This document shows positions 1 through 11,584 of a stretch of DNA of 64,000 bases, piece by piece (position 1 is the first letter of the stretch; the number at the start of each line of letters is the position of its first letter). This stretch comes from Isoetes taiwanensis. Taxonomy: Eukaryota; Streptophyta; Lycopodiopsida; Isoetales; Isoetaceae. The DNA lies in contig JAJEKV010000047.1 in assembly GCA_021234155.1 (NCBI GenBank), forward strand, positions 5,037,637-5,101,636, written 5' to 3'. Position numbers and translations under genes: made by a program. The notes beneath the pieces were generated by a model. It worked only from the letters and a program-made list of their open reading frames with translations, ran no database searches and was not told the origin of the DNA.

Positions 1-327
1 TGCTTCAACGGCAGCCGAATGCAGGGCCCAGGTTCGTCACGATAAGCTCTGATACCATATAAACATGCAAAGATATGGAACGAGAGAGAGAACACACAAT
101 TGGACAATAGCAGACTTCGTATATTCAAAATAGAATAGAACCGACAACATAACTGACTCCAAACGACACGACTGAGCTCAATCGACATCTAGGACTTCTA
201 CTTGTTATTCTACATCAGAATATGCCATCATGATGAATGGCTGAGATCTTCACTTGATATCTTCACAGGGGAGAGAGTTCATAAACTAGAAGTTCTAATC
301 ATTCTTGATCTATTGATCAAGAGGGGG
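1..327 (-). mobile_element. Copia-like LTR/primer-binding-site fragment
   Basis: On the minus strand positions 57-46 read TGGTATCAGAGC, the usual initiator-Met-tRNA primer-binding site of plant LTR retrotransposons. The sequence entering it from 330 down to 58 ends with a CT-rich stretch and GCATGTTTATA, as a 5' LTR end would. No protease, integrase or RT is visible. The LTR start is not resolved because an oppositely oriented LTR begins at 328. Confidence 0.4.
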
Positions 328-532
328 TGTTAGAATATAGGATATATGATCATATAGATCAAGATAAATGACATGGCAAGTGCCATGTGTACAGCTGATG
401 TGGCAGTCCTAGTCATGTAGAGAGTCATGACTTTAGATGAATAGACATGTCTCATCCAATATATTTGTATATGCTACGTTGGGGGCTATTCCCAATCCAA
501 TCCATTCTATTCCAGCATTCTATATTTTATCA
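328..532 (+). mobile_element. Copia-like 3' LTR (solo or truncated)
   Basis: A purine tract (GATCAAGAGGGGG, 315-327) is followed directly by TGTTAGAATATAGG, the typical polypurine-tract/LTR junction of plant Copia elements. The unit can be closed at TATTTTATCA (about 532), giving a 205-bp TG..CA repeat. No second copy lies in the window, so the right boundary is inferred from the CA end only. Confidence 0.5.
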
Positions 533-3278
533 GTTTGATCTCAAGCAAAATCTTGTTTGGCCGACCAAAAGATCAGGGAAACCCCTTCTAAATTGTTTTG
601 CCACAATGCAGATAATGCAAAATCCGACCGCTTTACTCTGCCAATGTCTACATTTGACATCGAAAATTGGTTACCCAGCTCAAACACAGGCGAACTACCC
701 ATATTTTGGATGATTATGCGAAAGAAATTTTAAAGCAAATTTTGTTTAAGGGAAGCTATAAGAATAAAGAGAGTAGTAACAGAGAGAAACAGAATCATAA
801 AAGCATTTGCAAGGAGTAAACAAAACATCACAGAATCACAAAAACGTTTGCAAGGACTGAGCAAAACATCAGGCTATCTCATTTCTTCCTGAATGCTTCA
901 AATCAGAATGATCTGTCATGAACCAATCGAATTTCAAATAGAATACGTAAGACATACTAACAGAAGCTCTATTTTCTACTCCAGATGGAGCATGCTGGCC
1001 ACATACATGGTGGCAAATAGCATTGATTCATAATGCCTTTGTGCATTAAAAACAGCTTCTATATCTCCAAGGTTTTAAAAAATCTTGTGGCTTTGCCAAT
1101 CGAAATTGGAGCTAATAGGATGGAGGTCCATTGATGCCATCGATAAACTATTTTAGAACGCACAGAGCATCTCTAAATCATGGTTTTGTTTTTATTCCTG
1201 TATTTTTTCAATTGGAAGGTATTTCTTTGTGTAGCTCAGTCTGACTATTTGATATTAGTCGGTGTAGAGCTGCTCATCGAATTCATCAAGGGATTTAATG
1301 TTACTTCTATGTTACTTCTAATTTTACATTGGCCTTACTTGCAGCTATTTGCCTTCAGTGACCCTTTGCAAATCTATGGGCGCATGTCTTTTAGACTACC
1401 ATATTCCCACCCTGGGATGCTTAATTCTGTGGGGAATTTCCAAATCAAATAAATGCTATACAAAAGAGTTTGCATCATAGAATTAACCTGACGTCAGGCC
1501 TTGTCCTCTGGGTAATACAGAGATAGCAACTCACTGAATTTTTTCTAGCTCAGTCCGGCCGTTCAGGTTCACCTTATTTATAACAGGAAATTAAGGATGG
1601 ATGCCATGATTTAATCGTTTATCTGTTTCCTTGATGCTTCAACGGGTAAGATTTGTTGACTCTACAAATATTCTAAGACAATCGATCACAGTTTAAGCCA
1701 GAAGGAGCCTCATCTATGGAAAAAGCCTTATGTATGGCAGAACGGAGTGACCTCAGCCCGTATATAACTAGCAGACCCGTAGCCACATAAGGAACGCACA
1801 AATCTATTTTCAATCTTATAACAGAGCAATTTTCAATCTTATAACAGAGCAAAACGCAATGAATTGGGCCTTTGATGCATACATAGGCACATCTGGCTGT
1901 GTTACGCAGGGTTTCTTCAATAACCACATCAAATAGAGCTAATTGACAATCCGTTTTCCGTAAATAAATCTATCAGCTGGGACGTGACATACCTGTGAGT
2001 TCAGCGGGCTCCTTTATGTGGCCATGGAAGCAGAAGCTAACATCTGCGCCAAAAAAATTTGAAGCTCTTAATAATTGCCACTAATGACTTAAATTCCCTA
2101 CGGATTTCTACCTGCTTGCCAGGATAAGGCCCTCCTTGAATTTTGTGGAATCAGAATCGAAACAGCCAGAAATAAGATGATTGGCAATTTATGATAGATC
2201 GTCTGCAACGGCCACAGCAAATAAACATGATTGGCAAGTTCTTGCACAAACGAATTCATGGCTGGGGCGAATTTACCTAGAGATTGTTTGGGGCAGTTTA
2301 GGGCTTTCGTTTGAATGGAGCCTCTGAATGGAGCGCATGGGTAGGCCATACTTAGCAGGCAAGGCCACGTTAGCTTCAGCCGTAAAATTTGGGTGCGGCA
2401 TTTTCTGCCCCATACGCCAACCTCTGTGTGCCACGTGGCACTGATTCTTTCCCAGAATCAATGATTCTTGCAGGCCATTTTCGAAGAATCAGTGATTCTT
2501 GGAGGTATGTTTTCTGTCATTTCAATCCCATATTATTGAACTCTTAGACTGTTCAGATACGTTTGAAGATAGCAGAAACAGTACATCCAAAATTAAATTC
2601 ATAGCAGAAGCATTGTTCAAATTCATTGAAGATAGCAGAAACAGTACATTCAACAAAAAATTTAGCAGCATAATCAACACGTTTTTGTTAAAAAAATCTG
2701 GAAGCAGCGGTTGAAGAACAGGGTAAATGTACCACCACGACAGAACAAGAGAAAGAATGGCCCAAACTGGCGTTCCAGTATAAGGATTTGAGCACTTCCA
2801 CTTCCCCTGTTTTTTCCCTCATCTTGACCATCATGCATTTGTTTAATCTGCCTTTGTTTTCCATCTACCGTTTTCTGATCTCTGAAATGCCCTGCTTATT
2901 TGAAATTGTTGAAGATGTGGATATTGCATCAGAAACAAAGGAATTTGTCATTCTCGTCAATGTTAACAGAAAAAAGAGTGGAAGTAAAAAAATTAACGCT
3001 GCGTAAATCATCCGCCATAGCCATATGAGCCCTATTTCGGTGCCAGAGAGAAGCAGAGTTGCCATAACAAAGATAATCGCCGAATTAAATGAACCTGAAA
3101 AGGGATTGATGTATACACATTTTTTTCAGCGGCAAAATGACCCTGTTTTTTATGTTGTATCGTGGATAGATTCAACATCAGATTCATAGCTGCAGTTGCT
3201 GAAAGAACCAAAAAATAAGAGGTCAGAACCAAGAATCAGAAAATCTAGTGCAAGAACAAAAGATTCTTACTCAAACAA
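533..3278. other. Gene-free AT-rich region
   Basis: No ORF here has a recognisable domain. The longest translations (up to 90 codons) are low-complexity or hydrophobic by composition. A short phrase, GAAGATAGCAGAAACAGTACA, occurs twice (about 2565 and 2628), indicating a local 63-bp duplication. Confidence 0.6.
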
Positions 3279-3279
3279 C

Positions 3280-3541
3280 GCTTTCCAGTTGAAAAAGCCA
3301 CGAAAATCTCCAGAAAAACACAAGAAAACAAAGACCTTTCAAAAACTATGATAATCTCGGGCGCTCTTCTTCAAAATCACATCAAAACAAAAAGCAGAAT
3401 CCAATTGAAGGCCTTCCAATTGAAAAGGCCACGAAAATCTCCAGAAAGACACAAGAATACAAAGATCCTTCAAAAACCATGATACTCTCAAGCGCTCTTC
3501 TTCAAAATCACATCAAAACAAAGAGCAGAATCCGGCCTTCA
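3280..3541. repeat. 131-bp imperfect tandem duplication
   Basis: The block beginning CTTTCCAGTTGAAAAAGCC at 3281 is repeated from 3412 as CCTTCCAATTGAAAAGGCC. Both copies run through CACGAAAATCTCCAGAAA and on to AAATCACATCAAAACAAA. The copies differ at scattered sites, so the duplication is not recent. Confidence 0.85.
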
Positions 3542-3669
3542 GAAAATGCAAACATTGGTCGGATCGACGACGCCTAGAGCTCTGGCGTCACGATGGTGCC
3601 ATAGCCGGAGCTTGGCCGGCCAAGGAAAAAGGTGAACAGTGAAATGGTGACGGGTACGAAAATGCCCCC

Positions 3670-3692
3670 AAAAAAAAAAAAAAAAAAAAAAA
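3670..3692. repeat. Poly(A) run, 23 bp
   Basis: There are 23 consecutive A residues about 100 bp before the dispersed repeat at 3790. A second A15 run precedes the other copy at 14222, so the A tract may be part of the repeat family, for example a retroposon tail. Confidence 0.7.
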
Positions 3693-3789
3693 TTCACGTT
3701 ACAGCAATGCTTGTGTGTCGGGAATTCTGGCCAGAAAATTGGCCTTTCCTGTATACGGAAGAGGTGCTCCAGAAAGCCATTCCGGTAGG

Positions 3790-3825
3790 CGTAGATAATT
3801 CCAAAAACTAGTAATTTTATATATA
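3790..3825. repeat. Dispersed 36-bp repeat, copy 1
   Basis: CGTAGATAATTCCAAAAACT followed by AGTAATTTTATATATA recurs at 14222-14257 with one substitution. Both copies lie downstream of an A-rich run. The conserved block suggests debris of one transposon family on each side of the MULE; the parent element is not identified. Confidence 0.7.
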
Positions 3826-5686
3826 CAACAAGAATTTAGCACTGGCGGAGCCAGCGCCTTGTGCACTCTAGGAAGGAAGGAAGGAAGGAAGAAACTTTTA
3901 ATGTCCACGGAACCCAATCGGGTTATGGGACCAAAAGTACAAAACGGACCAAGTCCCTAACCGAACAAGGAAGGAAGCCCACGTAACAAACCATAATCAC
4001 CATGGCCCGGATTAAAACCACACAGGGAAAAATCGTTGCCGGGATGACTACGCGATCAAAATCCATGCTATTGCAAAAGCAATAAGCATACCTCCAACAG
4101 ACAAGACTTCACCAACGCCGGAACCGTAACCTCTTCACAACGGGTCTTTGGAAAACCGACGCCCTAACGCCAATCGCCTGACGCCAGCAGTGGAAGGCGG
4201 GCGCCGTGAGAAACCGCCAGGGGAAATCGCCGGAGGTGCCTCCTCACTAAAGCGCTCCACCGATCCAGGCATGCTCTCAGGCACACACGCTCAGGCACGC
4301 TCTCACAGGCAGGCGCCACCCATCACTGCACCTCCCAGGCGCCATCCATCACTACGCCCTAGACAAACCTCGGCGCCCCAAAGGCCAAGCGGGGCGGGCG
4401 GTGGCCAGTGCCCAAAGGAAGGGCGGAAGGGGGGCATGGAGTGAAGTCCAAATATATTTAGTCCTATAATCTAACTAGTCATGAAGTGTATCAAAGCTAA
4501 GGTCGGCATTAAAAAAAAATGTATGGCCTAGGTCGTTTGTGTGTAATGATGTTGTAAGTTGTCTATCGATTTATAGAAGCATTTATAATGTGCTAACACA
4601 TGTTTACTTAATATAACATTTGATTATTACTATATCCGTTCACCGAATTGCAACTTTGCATTTTGTTCAAAATTTAGACCCTAGGTACCGGCTCCGAAAT
4701 CATCCTTATAATACATGGTTGAGTGAGGACGAGATCATCAACAGAGTTTGCCTCCAGTTAACTTTTGGCGATTGCTAAAATTGGTCTCGAATGCACATGC
4801 AAAAGCAACGAAGTCCCTGCACCTGGCTGCTCAGTGATGCTTGACATAAATGGCTCTTGTGTACAATAGAGGCTAGTGTGAGAAATAGCTTCGATGGAAA
4901 ATAACTATTTAAGGCAACATTAGAGAGCAATGCCTGACGTAAATGCCTCATGTGTGTTATGGTGGCTAGTGTGGGAGATAGCCACTGCTTGAAATAACTT
5001 GGAATTTGACCATTTGTTCTACTTATGCATATAAATGTTGCATAGGCAAATCCTCAAATAGTCAATATCGTTTCTCCTTATAGTGTTATTTTGCTATTTA
5101 TAACTAGTTCAAAATCCTTGCATAATCCAATCCGTGTAATTGCTGAGATATTGTTTCACTGCTTTTTAATCTGGTGTTTCGTTGCTTTCTAATCTGGTGA
5201 TCGCTAAGAACCATAGTGTTGGGGGTTTGAATCTATATTAAGTCCACAATTGTGCCATCTTACCAATGGATAAACTTTGTTAACATTAGTCAACATAGAA
5301 AACTATGTTGCAATTTCGATTGGATAGACTTGACAGTAGTTAATTTTTTCTGGTTAAAAGTGGGTGAGAGCCGACCTAAGGGTGCTTTCCCATGGGACTA
5401 AAACCCGGAAATTTTCTTGAGGTCAGGCCGAAGGTTCCGATGTTCCCATGAGCGTCTTACTTGCTTGATTGAGGTTTAGGACCTGACTCGCAAAGTATTC
5501 TCCACACAATTCTGAGCCTCAGGTTTTTGACCTTAGTACGGCTTTTTCAGGTCTGCAAATTCATGGGAGAGCACCCTAAGTCTATTCAAAATTATATATG
5601 TAATAGTGCTGAGAATTTAAAAACTTGTTTGAAGCATCAGTGACGTCTACATTTCCAAATCGATGGGTTTCTAAGCACATAGAGCC
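3826..5686. other. Intergenic region, GC-rich island then AT-rich
   Basis: 4140-4440 is GC-rich with short CAGGCGCCA-type repeats and a 98-codon ORF (4148-4444) of biased R/P/G composition that I do not consider coding. 3871-3893 is a GGAA microsatellite. 4830-4990 holds two imperfect copies of a roughly 110-bp phrase (TGACATAAATGGCTC / TGACGTAAATGCCTC ... GGCTAGTGTG). Nothing gene-like is seen. Confidence 0.55.
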
Positions 5687-5695
5687 GGTTTCTGA
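5687..5695. repeat. 9-bp target-site duplication, left
   Basis: GGTTTCTGA here is identical to 12529-12537, immediately outside the two TIR ends. Nine bp is the Mutator-superfamily duplication length. Confidence 0.92.
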
Positions 5696-6209
5696 GGCTC
5701 AAGATACTTCTACCCTGGATTCGGGGATTCCAGAGCTAGAGATCCCGTCCTCTGGAATCCCCAGGCGTTCTCGACGGGATCCGTTCGGGGACCCCCGTTT
5801 TCCCGTACTGACACATGCACGTACCTGTCAGGTCGATCCGGGCCGTCCGAAACCCCGTCGAATCTCCGCCGTCCGCAGAGATCCCCTCCTCCGGGATCAC
5901 GCTCGGTGATCCCCTCCTCCGGGATCACGAGGGACTGGTCGATATCCTCTCCCGATATCGGCCGTGGTGATCCCCTCCTCCGGGATCACGAGGGGCTGGT
6001 CGATATCCTCTCCCGATATCGGCCGTGGTGATCCCCTCCTCCGGGATCACGCTCGGTGATCCCCTCCTCCGGGATCACGAGGGCCTGGTCGATATCCTCT
6101 CCCGAGAGTCGCCGGTGATCCCCCCTCCTCGGGATCACGAGGCCCTCGTCGATATCCTCTCTCCGATATCGGCGTGGTGATCCCCCCTCCTCGGGGATCA
6201 CATCCATGA
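5696..6209 (+). repeat. MULE left terminal inverted repeat (514 bp)
   Basis: It matches the reverse complement of 12016-12528 from the outermost GGCTCAAG to the inner CATCCATGA. The outer 180 bp are unique sequence. From about 5879 inward it is an ordered array of two alternating spaced palindromes: GTGATCCC-N7-GGGATCAC and GATATC-CTCTCCC-GATATC, with a period of about 61 bp. At least seven copies of the first are present. It is strongly GC-rich and CpG-rich compared with its surroundings. By analogy with MuDR, this TIR may supply the promoter of the facing gene. Confidence 0.9.
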
Positions 6210-6720
6210 TGTGGGCTGTGATCCCATCCTCCGGATCACCGGACCCCAGGTTATCCGCCATCGACGCACGACCGTTAGCCCATGATGCCACGATGCCACG
6301 CGGGCGTCAAATCGCGGACCGTCGGGTTATCCCGCCCGGAATCACGCCCTGCAATTACGAGCCGCCCACGTGGTAGCATCCAAGCGGGCCTTTCAAATTT
6401 AAGGTCGACGACCGAAGTTATTACCGTGACGTTGCCAATAATGTGCTGCCACGTGGACAAGTGATCCCGGAGGAGGGAATTCCCACTCTGCCGGAGTGCA
6501 ATTTTCGGATTGCTCTGAACACGACCTCTCAAGGCCATTTTTCGAGAGGAGAGGGGCCGATTCAGCGGCGCCAGAAGCGGCTGTGGTCTCGATAATGGCG
6601 CCCAGAGTTACTTTTACTTGTTTAAGGTAAAAAATCGACTGAATAGACCTCGGTCGACCTCGGTTTACTGTTTTTTAACCTTTGCTTTGTTTTTTAACGT
6701 TTTCTTGCCTGTCCTTGCAG
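6210..6720. promoter_or_regulatory. GC-rich leader between left TIR and Ulp1-like gene
   Basis: This 510-bp GC-rich stretch includes one more degenerate palindrome (about 6220-6241) and a CCCACGTGGT motif, a G-box core. It ends with a pyrimidine tract and TTGCAG directly before the first ATG (6721), so a 5' UTR intron with its acceptor at 6720 is likely. Promoter function is inferred. Confidence 0.4.
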
Positions 6721-8046
6721 ATGGACGAATCTGTTAACCTGGAAATTAGCTTGAATACCTCCATAAATGAGAACTGGGGGCCCGCAGATGAGGCTGCAAA
6801 TTCTCTTAAGTTACCAGACTGTTTCAGAGATATAGCCGGGTTTGAATCAGATACAGAGGTGGAATCCCCTTCCAAAGAGAAGAAAAAGGGCATAGATCCC
6901 TCCTTTCACATTGCTGTTCTGTCCTACCAGAGAGGTCTGCAACAGGAGAGATGGACCTTTAATTTCACATTGACATATCCAATAGTTGTGGAGAGTCCGC
7001 TACTTAAGGTGGGCAGCAAATCGCAATCCGTGGAGTTCTTCATCACCGAGGCAGAGGCCCAAAAATTCCAAACAATTCCAAGTGGCCTCGGAGATTTGGC
7101 ATGCGAGGTGGATCGACGCATTGGAGCTTCTTTCTTGTGAGTGTAATTTTGCTACTCTGATTCTTACATTTTTCGGACAATTGGAATTTGTTTTTAATTT
7201 GCACATCCTCTCCTCGGGGTACTTGTCCATTCGATTCCTATTCATAAGAGATGTCACCATGTAATGGTTCACCCCTTTGCATTCGGATTATTTCTAAGTG
7301 GAAGCAAGGCAGGTTTAGTGGGGCATATGACCAATTTGCAAAGTTGATCCCGCCATCACCGTTTGGCAAAGTCGCTCAATGGAGAATTCAGCATGTTCAA
7401 GACTACTACATTCTGTTAATGCAAGGTAACATCTGCTTGTGAAGTTAAAAGATCCCCTTCATTTTAATTGTATGGTGATTAGTTTTATCGAATCTGCAAA
7501 GGGCCATTGGAGCCTGTTTATATTAGTTGTTGATCAATTGGCATGCCGGTTTGAACAAGCCCCCGCATAGTGCATTTTGCACTTTGATTCTTATGATCCC
7601 CTGCATGCAGATGTTCGAGGCTTCATAACTTTGTGAGTTATTTCAGGTGTACACATATTTATGGTTTCAGCATAGGTAATTAGGTTCTTATTTTAGGGAT
7701 TGAACTCGGATTACATTTCCAGGTTCTTGAGTGACCTATTCAAGAGGTGGAAGCACGAGGAATCAGCACTTCACAATGCTCCTTGCATACTGATGGATGC
7801 TCCCCAGCAACATAACAGCCAAGATTGTGGTGTATATGTGGTAAATTATGTGAATAGATTTATTCGAGATGTTTGCAGCACCAAAGATCAGGTAAATCAC
7901 AATTCTGAATGACTTAAGAATTGGAGATTTTCAGAATTGTCACTTTTCAGATTGTTCTTTTTCAGGTTGTCATTACCCGGGATTGGTTCCAGAAGGAAGA
8001 GATAGACAATACCCTAAGGTGTTTCATTACGCTTTGCGTAAATTGA
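6721..8046 (+). pseudogene. Ulp1-like (C48) SUMO-protease gene of the MULE, broken
   Basis: A transposon-borne cysteine protease of the Ulp1/SENP type, which cleaves SUMO or SUMO-like conjugates. The N-terminal exon (6721-7139) encodes an acidic region starting MDESVNLEISLN. The catalytic core can be read in pieces. CMVISFIESAKGHWSL (about 7468-7515) supplies the His. CILHFDSYDPLH (about 7570-7605) supplies the Asp. QQHNSQDCGVYVV (about 7807-7845) supplies the oxyanion Gln and the catalytic Cys. A later exon after about 7965 reads VVITRDWFQKEEIDNTLR and ends at TGA 8044-8046. A TAG at about 7567-7569 interrupts the frame between the His and Asp blocks, and exon joins between 7139 and 7450 are unclear. 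The fold assignment is firm; activity is unlikely. It converges on the transposase gene. Confidence 0.8.
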
Positions 8047-8313
8047 GTGGATTTGTCTAGCCCAAGGGAAATCCACTTTCTATTTGCCCGAAGGCCCGGA
8101 TCAGTTCTCTCGTCCAGTTACCCGTCTGCTGTTAAATGGCCCCTGAAAATAACAATGGATCTAATCTGTATATTTGAATGTAATTTGAGTAAACTGTATG
8201 CACATATGAATATAAGAAATGAACTTTCTGTGAAATATTGAGACAATTCTGTGAAATATTGGTCAAATGTGAAATATTGGTCAATGTGTCAATGTCCCTT
8301 GATAATTATGTTG

Positions 8314-8765
8314 TGATCCCCGCCTCCGGGATCACAACATTATTATTGGGGATCCCCTCCTCCGGGATCACACGTCCGCGAAAAAAACATTATTTAATTT
8401 CAATGGTATGGATATTATTTTCGATATTAAGGGATATTCGTTGTAGATGCCGGATGATCCCCTCCTCCGGGATCACAACATAATTAATGGGGATCCCCTC
8501 CTCCGGGATCACACGTCCGTGAAAAAAGCATTATTTAATTTCAATGGTATGGTTACTATTTTCGATATTAAGGGATATTAGATTTGTAGATTGGGATGAT
8601 CCCTCCTCCAGGGATCACAACATAATTAATGGGGATCCCCTCCTCAGGGATCACACGCCCCCGAAAAAGCATTATTTAATTTCAATGGTATGGTTACTAT
8701 TTTCGATATTAAGGCATATTCTTCTGTAGATGCCGTGTGATCCCCACCTCCGGGATCACACGTCC
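8314..8765. repeat. 142-bp tandem array with TIR palindrome, between the MULE genes
   Basis: GATCCCC-type palindromes start at about 8314, 8456, 8598 and 8739, giving a period of 141-142 bp and about 3.2 units. Each full unit has two copies of the spaced palindrome found in the TIRs, plus a conserved AT-rich spacer (CATTATTTAATTTCAATGGT ... TTTTCGATATTAAG). The array lies between the 3' ends of two convergent genes. It could act as a terminator or insulator, or as an extra transposase-binding array; that is inference. Confidence 0.88.
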
Positions 8766-8819
8766 AGTTCTTAAATGTCCCAATTTAACCTCAATGGTTT
8801 GATTTCTTAAATGAGTTGC

Positions 8820-11584
8820 GTTGCCCCCTAAGTTATCGTATGTAGTGAGAACAATTGAAAGTAAACTCATAAATGACTTAACATATTCTGTTCAACTGAA
8901 TACTTACAATATCCCCTCCATCTCAACTTGCTTCCAGCTCTTCTTGATTTCCTTGTCCTTCCTGTTCCCAAGCTCTATCAAAGGCTTGAGCCTGGCCAAA
9001 CTATTTCCACACTTCTCTTCAATTGCCAAGGTGGGGAGAGTTGTTATGGCTACCATGTTGTTGCCCCCAACATCATTCATTCTCTCTAGCCTAGTGTCGA
9101 GTTGTCTCATAAGAGAATCAGTAGCAACAAGCATGCTAGGATCTTTTTCGCCCCCTTGACACCACTCTAGCAATTACTTCTTGTAAGGATGCACGAAGTC
9201 TTATCCAAGTTAAACCTTCTCTCCCTTTGGGAGAGACTCCCTCTCCCAAGCATACAATGTCGGCCACATCTTCACATGGGTTTCCCTCCCATGGAACTAT
9301 CTCCTCACATGGCCTCGGTCCATGTCCCCCCAAAGAATTGTCCCATATTGGGAACCAAGCACATGTAAAGATCCCGATCTCTGTAGTTGCCCAAGCAATT
9401 GCATAACCTTAACCTAGTGTTTATACAAGTTGCCCTTGGCTCCCCAAAGGGCGATCCAAAGATGCCCAATTCTTGTGCCCCGTTCACAAAGTAAGGACCT
9501 AGCCCTAGAGTAACGTTCGCTTTGCATACGCCTCACCTTCCTCGAAGTTGGTGAATGTGACTTGTTCATCAGCAATCTTCCTTGCACCACGTATGGCGCA
9601 CTCTATTATCTCCTCCTGGGATGTGTTTACTACAAAGCCTGCTTCCTTCATGGACCTACAACACAAAGGAATCATATAAACACAAAGGCTAGAGAGAAGG
9701 ATTAGATGTGTAGGAACTATACCTGATGTATGTCATGTGTGTCTCCACGTTATTGGTTAGGATGTAGAGCAGCCAATCAATCCTCCTTCCTCAAGTGCAC
9801 GCGTTTACAAATGCCCAGCGCCTCTTCAAGGCACAATGCCATGCCTCTATGGCAAGCATTTGTCTCTTGGTTAGAGTGAGGGTACATCCTTGTAGCCAAC
9901 ACCCATTGACAAATGTTTTTAGTCCACTCCTTACTCATGTAGGCTGCCAGCTTAGGGTATTGAGGATACTTCTTCACTAACTCTTCCAATTTCCTGGTGG
10001 CCTCTTTCCTCACAGCTTCCCTGTACTCTTCCCCACACTCATTGTCTCCAAGAGGGCCTTCTGTCCTGTACATAATGTAACCAAGCTCCTTGAACAACTC
10101 GTTTCAATGCACCTTGTTCTTCACATTCTTACGCAACCATTTAATCCATGCCCTCCTCACGTGCCAAATGCATATTTGCACGGGTACATTAGGGAAAACC
10201 TACAAAAATAACCAAGGTTAGTACATATGGAATCACAACCAAGGATTAAGTTTCAACAACTTACATTCTTTACAGCCTTTATCTCAGCATGGGCATCATC
10301 CGTAATGATGCAAGAAGGTTGCCATTCAGGATCATCTTGGCATAAGGATTCCTTTAGTGCTTGCATCCACTTTGTTATAGCTCCACTCTCTTGAGAATTG
10401 GTTAGAACGTAAGCCAATGGCAAACCATTGGAATACTCATCAAAGGCGATGAGTGTGAAAAGATAGAACCTGCACAAACATACATACCCAATAAATCAAT
10501 GTACAAAATGAAGGTTCAAGAAAAATCATACCTCTTGTCATTTGTTTTGAAGGTAGAGTCCATGCAAATGGCTCCATTCTTACCAAATCTCAACATGGAT
10601 TCCCTTTGGATTGGAGTCATAACTCCTAACTGAAACAAGTCTCCTTGCTCATACATGAACACCGAATTTTGGTGTTGTTGAACCCACATATAGATGCTAG
10701 TTGGAAGATCATCATGCGGCTTCCATGTGTTCTGAACAACTCCCTTCTCAACATTGTATCGTCCCGAATTTTGAGCACATCATCCCTACACATGCTTTCA
10801 GTTCCATGCACATCACGCTTCAATCTCCATCTCTCTTCATGCATATTCATGACACTCGTGGAGTGTGCCATTGCACAAGCTTTTTCGGACCCAATCCTTC
10901 AATTCTTGTGAGATCCGGGGTGCTAACTTGAACTTAATCCCTTGCCGAGGGTCAATGGACTTACCATGGCAAGGCAAACCTTGGATATTCTTGTGATCAA
11001 AACCATAATAAGTGATATGTGAAAATTGCGGAAGGAGATAGAGTTGCCTCGATTGTGAAATGGCTTTGGCAGCCCCTACGTACACCCTCTCCCCTCTGAA
11101 CCCTTTTTCCTGCGTCTACCAGGTGGGCGTGGTCCATCCTCAACCACATGAGTGTTTCTTTGTCATGTCTTGAGGTCCATATGAACACCAATATCGCATT
11201 ATGCAAATACAAGTTAATGTAGACCTAAGTGTAATTCTAAAAGAACCACTTCAAATGAATCAAAATAACTTCAAGCAAACACAATAACTTCTTGGTTCAC
11301 TCAATGATGATTTCCAATTAAAAACACATGAATCTAACAATGTCTATACCTCTTCAAGGTCAAGTAGGAATCTTTGTAGGGTCTTTTTAACACTCTCTCG
11401 ACCTCAGACTCCGGAAATAGAAGTTGCAAGGTGCTTGGGAATTCTTACGCTCCCCAAGAATAAAATCTTGAACCGGTTGGTGTGGATGTAGCAGGGGTCC
11501 TGGCAAAGATCCGCCCACCCCTTGAATAGTAGGTACCGATGCTCTTGGGATACCAATGGAGATTGCCATGATCAAACAACCCAT
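8820..11584 (-). pseudogene. MULE transposase gene, frameshifted
   Basis: This is the MULE transposase (Mutator DDE superfamily), which would bind the TIRs and cut out the element. Reading leftward, about 11460-11360 gives PESEVERVLKRPYKDSYL. Next comes a Cys/His-rich DNA-binding region (YWCSYGPQD, KKHSC, RRGCQSHF) split over three frames at 11220-11060. GLPCHGKSIDPRQGIKFK and LAPRISQELKDWVRKSL lie at 11000-10860, and after a frameshift near 10850 VMNMHEERWRLKR follows. The catalytic core reads AICMDSTFKTNDKR (first Asp), a short intron at about 10533-10471, then IAFDEYSNGLPLAYVLTNSQ and IITDDAHAEIKAVKNV (second Asp). Positions 10097-9777 hold a helical region rich in E and K, and further segments run down to about 8904. 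There are at least two frameshifts, so it is probably inactive. Confidence 0.82.

Noticed and set aside
5879-6209. CRISPR-like array
   Set aside because: Regular palindromic repeats with short spacers, but the spacers are themselves repeated and the array is part of a eukaryotic transposon TIR.
5625-6291. ORFs in the left TIR
   Set aside because: They read the palindromic repeat array and mirror equivalent ORFs in the right TIR; no conserved protein.
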